Origin: CBFHMJ01 sp965656875
Lineage (GTDB): Bacteria; Pseudomonadota; Gammaproteobacteria; Enterobacterales; Alteromonadaceae
Assembly: GCA_965656875.1 (NCBI GenBank)
Contig: CBFHMJ010000038.1
Location: forward strand, 1 to 64,000
Length of the DNA: 64,000 bases
Reading direction: 5' to 3'
Positions within the stretch are counted from its first letter, which is position 1, and the number at the start of each line of letters is the position of its first letter. Shown here piece by piece: positions 17,405 to 26,906 of the stretch. Below the pieces are notes generated by a model. It did not search any database. It worked only from the letters and a program-made list of their open reading frames with translations, and was not told where the DNA came from. Both the position numbers and the translations under genes were made by a program.

Positions 17405-18328
17405 ATGTCTACAACTATGCCTGATATCGCCAACAACGGCAGCGCATCCACAGAAGGCGCTCTTGATTGGGTAGGCATGAGCAATATCGAACTACCGTTG
17501 TTATTGGCCAGCAAAGGTGAAGCTGACAGACAAATTAACGCCAGTGTTGAAGCGTTTGTTAATTTGTATAAGCCTAAAACCAAGGGCATCCACATGTCTC
17601 GCCTGTACCTTCTACTTGATGAATTATCACAAGAAGGCACTCTGAATTACGAATCACTTTCTCACATGCTTGAAAAGTTCGTGATCAGTCACGAAGGTAT
17701 CAGTAATAAAGCGACCGTTTCTTTTAAATTTGACTATTTCTTACGTCGTAAGTCGCTAATTTCAGAAAAACAGGGTTGGAAGTCCTATCCCGTTGTAATT
17801 ACAGCATCATTAATCAATGATGTTATTACGACCGAATTATCAGTTGAAGTTCCTTATTCTTCAACCTGCCCTTGTTCTGCGGCTCTGGCACGTCAGCTTA
17901 TTCAAGAACAGTTTAATCAGGATTTTGCCGAAGCAACGCTTGAAAAACGTGATGTATTTAACTGGCTTGGCACCGCAGAAGGCATCGTGGCAACACCTCA
18001 CAGCCAACGCTCCGTAGCTCAGGTAAAAGCAAAACTAAGCTCTACAACGGCAGAATTTCCTATCACGGATATCATCAATCAAGTTGAAGATATTCTTCAA
18101 ACGCCAGTGCAAGCCGCTGTTAAGCGTGAAGACGAGCAAGAGTTTGCCCGCCTGAATGGACAGAACCTGATGTTTTGTGAAGATGCAGGTCGCCGTATTA
18201 AATACGCATTAAATCTGAATGAGCAAGTTTCAGATTTCTGGATTCGAGTTAATCATTATGAATCACTTCATGCTCACGATGCGGTTAGTGTAGCGACGAA
18301 AGGAATTCCTGGCGGCTACTCCGCTTAA
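17405..18328 (+). CDS. folE2: GTP cyclohydrolase FolE2 (type IB)
   Basis: Catalyses GTP to 7,8-dihydroneopterin triphosphate, the first step of folate (and queuosine precursor) synthesis. FolE2 motifs: GIHMSRLY, the metal-ligand region PYSSTCPCSAALARQL, TPHSQRSVAQVK and RVNHYESLHAHDAV. Unlike zinc-dependent FolE, family members can use other divalent metals. The ATG at 17405 is preferred over the open upstream codons because GGAG lies 7 bases before it. It is a single gene with its own terminator. Confidence 0.95.
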   Translation: MSTTMPDIANNGSASTEGALDWVGMSNIELPLLLASKGEADRQINASVEAFVNLYKPKTKGIHMSRLYLLLDELSQEGTLNYESLSHMLEKFVISHEGISNKATVSFKFDYFLRRKSLISEKQGWKSYPVVITASLINDVITTELSVEVPYSSTCPCSAALARQLIQEQFNQDFAEATLEKRDVFNWLGTAEGIVATPHSQRSVAQVKAKLSSTTAEFPITDIINQVEDILQTPVQAAVKREDEQEFARLNGQNLMFCEDAGRRIKYALNLNEQVSDFWIRVNHYESLHAHDAVSVATKGIPGGYSA

Positions 18329-18712
18329 TGCATTATTACTGGTTCATTCAGTTCCAGATAAGAAACATTGCACCAAATTAATCCACTAAACGCCGCTTTG
18401 CGGCGTTTTTTATTCCCTCCCCTTTTATATTACATTCGTATTCATCACCAAATAAGTTCATTTTGTTGATAAACAAACCATATTAAATTTAAAATATTTC
18501 AATAATTCCGAATAATAATCAGCTATTTTTCTGAATTATTCCAAACATAATCAATATATAGCGGTTTCTATATTGACCTGCCTGCTAACTAAGAGTAGTT
18601 TCTAAAGGCTTTATACCGTGAATACTTATTCTTCATTTAAAAATACATATTCCTTAAACCGGATACATTTAACGCTAAAAAATACTGATGTGCACTGATT
18701 AGGGGACCTTCT
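18329..18712. other. Intergenic region before gltB
   Basis: AT-rich leader of gltBD, beginning with the folE2 terminator. A possible promoter is TTGACC at 18573-18578 with a weak -10 about 17 bases downstream, preceded by a small inverted repeat (ATATAG - CGGTTT - CTATAT). No gene seen. Confidence 0.4.
18388..18411 (+). terminator. Intrinsic terminator after folE2
   Basis: AAACGCCGC - TTT - GCGGCGTTT followed by further Ts, 60 bases after the folE2 stop. Confidence 0.9.
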
Positions 18713-21700
18713 ATGCCTTTATATGATCCAAAACAAGTGCGTGATAACTGTGGATTCGGATTGATTTCTCACATGGACGGAATCGCAAGCCATAAAATTG
18801 TTCGTACAGCAATTTCGGCATTGGATCGCATGCAGCACCGTGGTGGTATTTCTGCAGATGGCAAGACAGGTGATGGCTGCGGCCTGCTGATGCAAAAGCC
18901 TGATGATTTCTTCAACGCAATCGCTGAAGAGAATGGCTGGCACCTGGGTAAAAAGTATGGTGTAGGTACTATCTTTTTCTCCCAGGATCTTGAAAAAGCG
19001 ACTCAAGCACGCGCAATAATTGAGGAAGAGTTAATCAAAGAAACCTTGTCAGTCGTAGGCTGGCGAGAAGTTCCGGTTAACCTGTCCGTACTCGGTGATA
19101 TCGCCCGGGATACCTTACCAAGAATCGAACAAGTCTTTATTAACTGCCATCCAGGATGGCGAAAAAAAGATTTAGAACGTCGTCTGTTTATGGCTCGAAA
19201 ACGTATTGAAGGCCGTATTACTGACGATCCAGACTTCTCTATTCCTTCGATGTCCTGTCTGGTCACGATTTACAAAGGGTTAGTCACCCCAGCTGATCTG
19301 CCACTGTTTTATCAGGATTTGGCCGATATCCGAATGAAAACGTCGATCTGTATTTTCCATCAACGTTTCTCGACCAATACAGCACCTCGATGGCCATTAG
19401 CACAACCTTTCCGATTCCTCGCACACAATGGTGAAATCAATACTATTAGCGGTAATCGTCAGTGGGCACGCGCCCGAACTTACAAGTTTAATTCTCCGCT
19501 AATTCCAGATCTGCAAAACGCAGCTCCTTTTGTCAGCATGGCTGGGTCGGATTCATCGACACTGGATAATATGCTTGAGTTGTTCCTGGCCGGTGGTATG
19601 GATATGTTCCGTGCTATGCGACTGCTGGTTCCACCAGCGTGGCAAAATAATCCAGCTATGGATGATGACATTAAAGATTTCTATGAATTCAATTCCATGC
19701 ATATGGAACCCTGGGATGGACCGGCGGGCATTGTATTAACGAATGGCCGAATGGTTGCTTGTTGTCTGGACAGAAATGGCTTACGGCCTGCCCGTTATGT
19801 GATCACCAGTGATCGGGTTATTACCCTGGCATCTGAAATTGGTATCTGGGATTACACACCTGATGAAGTGGTAGAAAAAGGTCGGGTTGGACCAGGCGAA
19901 ATGCTGGCAGTTGACACCTATACCGGCAAAATCATGTATAGCGATGAAATAGATGAAGACCTTAAGTCTCGTCATCCTTATCGTGACTGGCTCAGCAACA
20001 ATATCCGACGGTTAACCCCGTTTGAAGAATGCGAAACAAAGCATATCGGCTCTCAACTTTTTGATGATGACCAGATGGATGTCTACAAAAAACTGTTTAA
20101 CTACAGCTTTGAAGAGATCGATCAAATCATCAAAGTACTGGCTAAAGATGGTCAGGAAGCCGTTGGTTCAATGGGTGACGATACGCCAATGGCAGTCTTG
20201 TCACGTAAAAACCGAACAATCTACGATTACTTTCGGCAGCAATTTGCTCAGGTGACCAATCCTCCGATTGATCCACTCAGAGAACGTCACGTAATGTCTC
20301 TCTCAACCATCATTGGTCGAGAACAAAACGTCTTCAATGAAACCGCAGGCTATGCAGACAGAGTTCAGTTCGATTCCCCGATACTGATGTACACAGATTT
20401 GAAGCAGCTTCGTAGCTTATCTCGTGAACACTACCACTCTGAAACCATTGACCTGAATTACGTGCCTCATGAAGGATTAGAAGCTGCAATCAATCGTATC
20501 TGTGACGAAGCAGAAACCGCAGTACGAGAACGTAAGACCGTTATTCTTATCTTGTCTGATCGTAAAATCGTTCGAGGTAAACTTCCGATCCCCGCAGCAA
20601 TGGCCGTCGGCGCAGTGCAAGAAAGGTTAGTTAAAACTAACTTACGTTGCGATTCAAATATTATTGTTGAAACAGCTTCAACCCGTGACCCTCATCATTA
20701 CGCCGTTCTGCTCGGGCTGGGCGCAACTGCTATCTACCCATTCTTTGCTTACGAAGTAATTGAACAGCTGGTTATTCAAAAAGCGATTCCTCTGTCTGCC
20801 AAAGATGCGATCACTAACTATCGCAATGGCATTAACAAAGGCTTATTGAAAATCTTGTCCAAAATGGGTATTTCAACCATAGGTAGTTATCGTTGCTCAA
20901 GCTTGTTTGAATGTGTTGGTATTCATCAGGATGTGATGAGCATTTGTTTCCCGACAACAACCAGTCGAATTGGTGGAACTAATTTTGATGATTTCCAACA
21001 AGACTTAAAAGCGTTGGAAAAAGTTGCCTGGGTGAAACGCAAATCGGTCGATCATGGTGGTTTACTGAAATTTGTTCACGGTGGTGAATACCACGCCTAT
21101 AACCCCGACATTGTTGCTTCGTTGCAAAAAGCAGTGCAAAGCGGTCAGTATTCGGATTATGAGGTATATGCCAACTATGTTAATCATCGCTCACCTTCAC
21201 ATCTTCGAGACTTACTGGCACTGAATAAGCCAGAATCTTCGTTAACAGTCAGTGATGTTATGCCCGCTAATGAGTTATTCAAACGTTTTGACTCTGCGGC
21301 AATGTCTATCGGCGCACTGAGTACTGAAGCTCATGAAGCATTAGCCATTGCCATGAACAGGCTTGGCGGTAATTCAAATTCAGGTGAAGGGGGGGAAAAT
21401 CCCGCACGTTTTAATACCGAGCGGAATTCCAATATCAAGCAAATCGCTTCCGGACGCTTTGGCGTAACGCCTCATTACCTGGTCAATGCCCGTGTCTTAC
21501 AAATTAAAGTAGCTCAGGGCGCTAAACCCGGCGAAGGTGGACAGCTTCCTGGTGATAAAGTCTCGGCTGAAATTGCTGAACTACGCTATTCCGTGCCGGG
21601 AAAAACCCTTATCTCACCACCGCCTCACCACGATATTTACTCTATTGAAGATCTGGCGCAGCTTATCTTTGACTTGAAACAGGTTAATCCGGGCGCTGTT

Positions 21701-23173
21701 GTATCAGTCAAACTGGTTTCAGAACCCGGCGTAGGCACCATTGCCACCGGCGTCGCAAAAGCTTATGCCGATCTCATCACTATTTCCGGCTACGATGGCG
21801 GAACCGGTGCAAGCCCACTCACTTCAGTGAAATACGCGGGTAGTCCGTGGGAACTGGGTCTGGCAGAGACGCATCAGGCATTGATTGAAAATGGCCTGAG
21901 ACATCGCGTCAGGCTTCAGGTTGATGGCGGCTTAAAAACCGGTTTGGACGTGATCAAAGCAGCTATTCTTGGTGCAGAAAGCTTCGGTTTTGGCACCGGC
22001 CCAATGGTAGCTCTGGGCTGTAAATACCTGAGAATCTGTCATTTGAATAACTGCGCAACCGGTGTTGCAACTCAAGATCCCATGTTGCGTTCTCAGCATT
22101 TCCACGGTTTACCAGAAATGGTGATGAACTACTTCAAATTCATTGCCGAAGAAACCCGTGAACTGTTAGCTCAACTGAACGTTAAAACACTGGACGACTT
22201 AATTGGCCGAACCGATTTACTTTCAGTGCTTGAAGGTGAATCCAGTAAGCAACAACAACTGGACCTTACGCCGATACTTGAGTCCAGTGGCACAACATCA
22301 GATAAGCCAAGACACAATATTGAACTCAACACACCGCGTGATCCGGGGGCTTTGAATCAGAAAATAGTTCAGGATGCTGCTGGTTTTGTTGAGAAAAAAT
22401 CTGGCGGTCATGCTTATTACACTATTCGCAATACCGACCGCTCCGTGGGTGCAACCTTATCAGGCATCATCGCCACACATCACGGTAATCAAGGTATGGC
22501 TGCACGACCAGTGACATTGCACTTCAACGGAACAGCCGGACAAAGTTTTGGTGTCTGGAATGCAGGTGGTCTGAACCTGACACTGGAAGGCGATGCGAAT
22601 GATTACGTTGGTAAAGGTATGGCTGGCGGTCAAATCGCTATTCATCCACCAAAAGGTGTAACGTTCGATACTCATGCCGCAACGATCATGGGCAACACCT
22701 GTTTGTATGGTGCTACTGGCGGAAAACTCTTTGCCGCAGGTCGTGCTGGTGAACGCTTTGCCGTAAGAAACTCCGGAGCTCAGGCCATCATCGAAGGTGC
22801 TGGCGACAATTGCTGTGAGTATATGACGGGCGGCATCGTTGTGGTACTTGGTCCAGTTGGCATTAACTTTGGGGCAGGTATGACGGGCGGATTTGCTTAC
22901 GTCATGGATGAAGACAATACAATAGAACAGAAAATCAATCATGAACTGGTTGAAGCTCGTTCAGTTGATTTACCGATGTTTGCAGAGCATCTCCGAGGTT
23001 TAATCAGCCAACACGCAGAAGAAACTAACAGTGAGTTTGCACAAACGATATTGAACAACTTTAGTCATTACTTACCACAGTTCAAACTGATCAAACCAAA
23101 AGCCAGCGAACTAAAAACGTTGTTAGGTCATCGCTTGCGGTCATCAGCAGAACTGCGCGTTCAGGTGATGTAG
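18713..23173 (+). CDS. gltB: Glutamate synthase (NADPH) large subunit
   Basis: 1486 residues, full length for bacterial GltB. N-terminal class II glutamine amidotransferase: the nucleophile is Cys13 in DNCGFGLI, so a 12-residue propeptide is expected to be removed. Then the central domain, the FMN-binding synthase domain (SNSGEGGENPARF; LQVDGGLKTGLDV), the [3Fe-4S] motif CKYLRICHLNNC, and the C-terminal beta-helix GXGXG domain. Transfers the amide nitrogen of glutamine to 2-oxoglutarate. Ten bases separate it from gltD. Confidence 0.98.
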   Translation: MPLYDPKQVRDNCGFGLISHMDGIASHKIVRTAISALDRMQHRGGISADGKTGDGCGLLMQKPDDFFNAIAEENGWHLGKKYGVGTIFFSQDLEKATQARAIIEEELIKETLSVVGWREVPVNLSVLGDIARDTLPRIEQVFINCHPGWRKKDLERRLFMARKRIEGRITDDPDFSIPSMSCLVTIYKGLVTPADLPLFYQDLADIRMKTSICIFHQRFSTNTAPRWPLAQPFRFLAHNGEINTISGNRQWARARTYKFNSPLIPDLQNAAPFVSMAGSDSSTLDNMLELFLAGGMDMFRAMRLLVPPAWQNNPAMDDDIKDFYEFNSMHMEPWDGPAGIVLTNGRMVACCLDRNGLRPARYVITSDRVITLASEIGIWDYTPDEVVEKGRVGPGEMLAVDTYTGKIMYSDEIDEDLKSRHPYRDWLSNNIRRLTPFEECETKHIGSQLFDDDQMDVYKKLFNYSFEEIDQIIKVLAKDGQEAVGSMGDDTPMAVLSRKNRTIYDYFRQQFAQVTNPPIDPLRERHVMSLSTIIGREQNVFNETAGYADRVQFDSPILMYTDLKQLRSLSREHYHSETIDLNYVPHEGLEAAINRICDEAETAVRERKTVILILSDRKIVRGKLPIPAAMAVGAVQERLVKTNLRCDSNIIVETASTRDPHHYAVLLGLGATAIYPFFAYEVIEQLVIQKAIPLSAKDAITNYRNGINKGLLKILSKMGISTIGSYRCSSLFECVGIHQDVMSICFPTTTSRIGGTNFDDFQQDLKALEKVAWVKRKSVDHGGLLKFVHGGEYHAYNPDIVASLQKAVQSGQYSDYEVYANYVNHRSPSHLRDLLALNKPESSLTVSDVMPANELFKRFDSAAMSIGALSTEAHEALAIAMNRLGGNSNSGEGGENPARFNTERNSNIKQIASGRFGVTPHYLVNARVLQIKVAQGAKPGEGGQLPGDKVSAEIAELRYSVPGKTLISPPPHHDIYSIEDLAQLIFDLKQVNPGAVVSVKLVSEPGVGTIATGVAKAYADLITISGYDGGTGASPLTSVKYAGSPWELGLAETHQALIENGLRHRVRLQVDGGLKTGLDVIKAAILGAESFGFGTGPMVALGCKYLRICHLNNCATGVATQDPMLRSQHFHGLPEMVMNYFKFIAEETRELLAQLNVKTLDDLIGRTDLLSVLEGESSKQQQLDLTPILESSGTTSDKPRHNIELNTPRDPGALNQKIVQDAAGFVEKKSGGHAYYTIRNTDRSVGATLSGIIATHHGNQGMAARPVTLHFNGTAGQSFGVWNAGGLNLTLEGDANDYVGKGMAGGQIAIHPPKGVTFDTHAATIMGNTCLYGATGGKLFAAGRAGERFAVRNSGAQAIIEGAGDNCCEYMTGGIVVVLGPVGINFGAGMTGGFAYVMDEDNTIEQKINHELVEARSVDLPMFAEHLRGLISQHAEETNSEFAQTILNNFSHYLPQFKLIKPKASELKTLLGHRLRSSAELRVQVM

Positions 23174-23183
23174 GAGAAATGCT

Positions 23184-24596
23184 ATGAGCCAGAATATTTA
23201 TCAATTTATTGATGTTCAGCGCGTTGATCCTCAAAAAGCGCCTATCAAAATACGAAAATCTGATTTCATTGAAATCTATAAACCAATGTCAGAAACCCAT
23301 GCTCAGGGGCAAGCTGATCGCTGTCTTGAGTGTGGTAATCCGTACTGTGAGTGGAAATGCCCGGTTCACAATTACATCCCTCAGTGGTTAAAACTGGCCA
23401 ATGAAGGAAAAATCTTTGAAGCCGCTGACTTATGTCACCAGACAAACAGTTTGCCTGAGATATGTGGCAGAGTTTGTCCACAAGACAGACTTTGCGAAGG
23501 CGCTTGTACGCTAAATGAGGGTTTTGGTGCGGTAACCATCGGTAACATCGAAAAATATATTACAGATAAAGCCTTTGAAATGGGCTGGAAACCGAAAGTT
23601 AACGATGTCGCTCCGGCGAATAAACGAGTAGCCATCATTGGCGCGGGTCCAGCGGGACTGGCCTGTGCCGACATCTTGATTCGAAACGGTGTAACCGCAG
23701 ATGTTTACGACAAAAATCCGGAAATTGGCGGCTTGCTGACATTCGGTATACCGTCATTCAAATTAGAAAAGTCCGTGATGCAACGTCGTCGTCAGATTTT
23801 TGAAGAGATGGGTGTGACTTTCCATCTCAATACAGAAATTGGCAAAGACATCTCTCTGGCCGATTTAATTGAACAATATGATTCCGTCTTCCTGGGTTTA
23901 GGTACTTATCAATACATCAAAGGTGGTTTTGCTAACGAAGATGCACCAGGCGTGTATGATGCACTGCCTTACCTGATTGAAAATACCAACAAACTCATGG
24001 GCTTTGATGCTGATAACTTTATCAGCATGGAAGGAAAACGAGTCATCGTATTAGGCGGTGGTGATACCGCAATGGATTGTGTAAGAACCGCTGTACGTCA
24101 AAATGCGCAACATGTGTTTTGTGCCTATCGTCGTGATGAAGCTAACATGCCAGGCTCTAAACGCGAAGTTCAGAACGCTCGTGAAGAAGGTGTTGAATTC
24201 ATCTGGAATGTGCAACCGGTTGGCATTGAAGTGAACCAGCAAGGTAATGTCGTGGGCGTTAAAGTTGCCAACACTCAACTGGGTGCGCCTGATGCTAATG
24301 GTCGTCAACGCGCTGAAATTGTGCCTGGCAGCGAACATATCATGGAAGCCGATGCGGTAATTCTGGCCTTTGGTTTTAAACCTGATCCTCAGCCCTGGCT
24401 GGAAGAAGTGGGTGTCGAGCTTAATCAGTGGCAACTGGTTAAAACCAGTGAAGATGCTGAGTTTGCTTATCAGACATCAAATCCAAAAGTCTTCGCAGGT
24501 GGCGATATGGTTTCCGGTTCCGATCTGGTTGTAACCGCCATCGCTCAAGGGAGAAAAGCAGCTGAAGGTATTCTGGATTATCTGGAAGTTGAATAA
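23184..24596 (+). CDS. gltD: Glutamate synthase (NADPH) small subunit
   Basis: 470 residues. N-terminal Fe-S domain (CLECGNPYCEWKCPVHNYIP; CGRVCPQDRLCEGAC), FAD-binding site VAIIGAGPAGLACADIL, NADPH-binding VIVLGGGDTAMDCVRTA, and the second FAD motif FAGGDMVSGSDLVVTAI. Supplies electrons from NADPH to GltB. A paralogous GltD-like flavoprotein with extra ferredoxin domains lies at 59421-61196. Confidence 0.97.
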   Translation: MSQNIYQFIDVQRVDPQKAPIKIRKSDFIEIYKPMSETHAQGQADRCLECGNPYCEWKCPVHNYIPQWLKLANEGKIFEAADLCHQTNSLPEICGRVCPQDRLCEGACTLNEGFGAVTIGNIEKYITDKAFEMGWKPKVNDVAPANKRVAIIGAGPAGLACADILIRNGVTADVYDKNPEIGGLLTFGIPSFKLEKSVMQRRRQIFEEMGVTFHLNTEIGKDISLADLIEQYDSVFLGLGTYQYIKGGFANEDAPGVYDALPYLIENTNKLMGFDADNFISMEGKRVIVLGGGDTAMDCVRTAVRQNAQHVFCAYRRDEANMPGSKREVQNAREEGVEFIWNVQPVGIEVNQQGNVVGVKVANTQLGAPDANGRQRAEIVPGSEHIMEADAVILAFGFKPDPQPWLEEVGVELNQWQLVKTSEDAEFAYQTSNPKVFAGGDMVSGSDLVVTAIAQGRKAAEGILDYLEVE

Positions 24597-25073
24597 TCTC
24601 TGACCATTTATCACCGGATACTTTGCTAAACTCGTCAAAGCATCCGGTGATACGATCTGTAGTCTGCCAGCTATGCCGTGAGTAATTCGATACTCGCTCA
24701 TTCGACATGATTAAAAAACCACCGAAAAGCGTCAGCAGGCTCTAACTCAGAGCAGAAAAATCTGAGTGCCTGCCATCTGTTTGTTGCAATAACAATACAA
24801 ACCTTTTATAAATTACCTTCTGTTTACAAGAAGTGCCAAAAACAACAGTACAAGTGTTCGCTAAAAAATGAAATTAATCACTAAATTTCAGCCTGTTAAG
24901 AATAAACCACGTATAAGGTGATATTTTTTATTCATGCATATAGAGTAAATGCAATAAATTTATTATTCGTGGTCCTTTACATTTTTTGCAGATATGAAAT
25001 ATTAGAGTAATTACTCAATTACCTGAAAACTCCATTCATTGTTGAACAAAACAACTGAAGACCAGGTGGGCTT
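24597..25073. other. Intergenic region between gltD and aceK with two large hairpins
   Basis: The first hairpin is listed separately (24609-24652). The second, 24735-24773, pairs GCAGGC with GCCTGC and CTCAGA with TCTGAG around a GCAGAAAAA loop, with a five-base bulge on one side. It could be a leader structure for aceK. No gene seen. Confidence 0.5.
24609..24652 (+). terminator. Hairpin after gltD, possible terminator
   Basis: TATCACCGGATACTTTG pairs with CAAAGCATCCGGTGATA, a 17-base stem with one mismatch, starting 12 bases after the gltD stop. There is no T-tract after it, so it may stabilise the mRNA 3' end or act with Rho rather than be a classic intrinsic terminator. Confidence 0.5.
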
Positions 25074-26813
25074 ATGCAATTAGCACAAACGATCTCAGAA
25101 GTTATTCTGGGTGGTTTTAATAAACACTATAAGCTGTTCCAGGAAATTACAGCACAGGCAAAAAGTCGCTTTGAAATGGCTGACTGGCCTGCCGTCCATC
25201 GAGCATCATCTGACAGGATTTCCTTCTACGACAAGCGGGTGTCTGAAACGATTGAAGCACTTGAAACACGTATTGATGTTTCAGAACTGGATGAGCAGCT
25301 ATGGCTTCAGGTTAAAGAGTATCACCTCGAACAGCTACGCTTTCATCCACAAGCTGAACTTGCTGAAACCTTCTATAACTCGGTCTTCTGTCGTCTGTTC
25401 CATCGAGACTACTTCAACAACTCACTCATCTTTGTCGAAACCACGTTAGCCTCAGAAATTCCTGTACCAAAAGAATCCGTTTATCTGAGCTTGTTTCCGT
25501 CAGTTGAGGGGCTAAGAAAGTCGATTAAAAATATGCTACTTAGCTTTGAGTTTTCGATTCCTTTTGTCGACATGGATAAAGACATCGAAGCGATTCTGGA
25601 CGCCTTTCGTTCTCAAACAGATTATGGTGACTATAAAGCGCATCAATTGAGATTCGATGTACTGAAATCCGTGTTTTATCGGAATAAAGCAGCCTATCTG
25701 GTTGGCCGCGTTGTATCGAGCGATGGCACAAGACCTTTCATTATTCCGATTCTCAACAATGAAAATGGTCAGATTTACATTGATACTATTCTGACTGAAA
25801 AAGATCATGTATCCGTTATCTTTGGATTTTCTCGTGCTTATTTTATGGTGGAAGCAACAGCACCGTCGGCACTGGTCCATTTCCTGAGAGATTTATTGCC
25901 TCATAAAACACTGGCGGAGCTGTATTCCTGCATTGGTTTTCACAAACAGGGCAAAACAGAATTTTACCGGGAGCTGCTGGATCACCTGGATAATTCAGAT
26001 GATAAATTCGGTGTTGCACCGGGTATTAAGGGAATGGTCATGGAAGTATTTACCCTGCCCTCTTTCCCGTATGTATTTAAAGTGATTAAAGATAAGTTTG
26101 CGCCCAGTAAAGAATTCACTCGCAAAACAGTCAAAGATCGCTACTTTCTCGTTAAAAAGCATGACCGTGTTGGACGTATGGCCGATACCCTGGAATATTC
26201 AGACGTTGCTTTACCGCGCTATCGCATCTCAGATGAATTGTTTGAGCAACTCCAGCAAACTATTCCTTCTTCAATGGAAATTGAAAATGACAAAGTGATC
26301 ATCAAGCACTTATATATTGAACGTCGGATGATCCCGCTCAATATGTATCTTGAGACGGCAAACGAGGAAGAAACCGAGCATGTCATCAAAGACTACGGAA
26401 AAGCGCTAAAAGAAATGATTGCCGTGAATATCTTTCCCGGCGATATGTTACTGAAGAACTTTGGTGTGACCCGTCATAAACGGATCGTCTTTTACGATTA
26501 CGATGAAGTGCAATATTTGCTGGATATGAACTTCCGTAAAATTCCTAAACCACGCACCTTTGAAGATGAGTTTTCGGCAGAACCTTTTTATTCCGTGTCG
26601 CCAGGCGATGTCTTTCCTGAACAGATTCTGACCTTCGTCACAACACAGCCTAAAATAAAACAACTGTTTTTAAAGCATCACAGTGACTTATTAGAAGCTG
26701 ATTACTGGAAAGGCAAACAAGCAGCCGTCCGTGAAGGACGTTACGACGACATCTTCCCTTATCCTCGTTCATTGCGATTTAAACTGTACGACGAAGAAGC
26801 GGTTCTGGCGTAA
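25074..26813 (+). CDS. aceK: Isocitrate dehydrogenase kinase/phosphatase AceK
   Basis: 579 residues, essentially the family length. Bifunctional enzyme that phosphorylates and dephosphorylates isocitrate dehydrogenase to steer isocitrate between the TCA cycle and the glyoxylate shunt. Family segments: HRDYFNNSLIF, GVAPGIKGMVMEVFTLPSFPYVFKVIKD (ATP-binding region, ~310-345), MFPGDMLLKNFGVT-type catalytic loop (here NIFPGDMLLKNFGVTRH) and FYDYDEVQYL. In enterics it ends the aceBAK operon; here no isocitrate lyase or malate synthase gene is next to it, so it must be regulated on its own. Confidence 0.96.
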   Translation: MQLAQTISEVILGGFNKHYKLFQEITAQAKSRFEMADWPAVHRASSDRISFYDKRVSETIEALETRIDVSELDEQLWLQVKEYHLEQLRFHPQAELAETFYNSVFCRLFHRDYFNNSLIFVETTLASEIPVPKESVYLSLFPSVEGLRKSIKNMLLSFEFSIPFVDMDKDIEAILDAFRSQTDYGDYKAHQLRFDVLKSVFYRNKAAYLVGRVVSSDGTRPFIIPILNNENGQIYIDTILTEKDHVSVIFGFSRAYFMVEATAPSALVHFLRDLLPHKTLAELYSCIGFHKQGKTEFYRELLDHLDNSDDKFGVAPGIKGMVMEVFTLPSFPYVFKVIKDKFAPSKEFTRKTVKDRYFLVKKHDRVGRMADTLEYSDVALPRYRISDELFEQLQQTIPSSMEIENDKVIIKHLYIERRMIPLNMYLETANEEETEHVIKDYGKALKEMIAVNIFPGDMLLKNFGVTRHKRIVFYDYDEVQYLLDMNFRKIPKPRTFEDEFSAEPFYSVSPGDVFPEQILTFVTTQPKIKQLFLKHHSDLLEADYWKGKQAAVREGRYDDIFPYPRSLRFKLYDEEAVLA

Positions 26814-26906
26814 TTGCAGGCCGCTGCTTACGCCTGTGCTATGTGTCGCTCAAATGTTTAGTCGAGTTTCATTAGCCATTAGTCTGCTGAAAAAGGTCAA
26901 CACGTT

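Noticed and set aside
22460..22942. 160-codon frame antisense to gltB
   Set aside because: It lies entirely inside a highly conserved gltB domain; the product resembles nothing and has no ribosome site.
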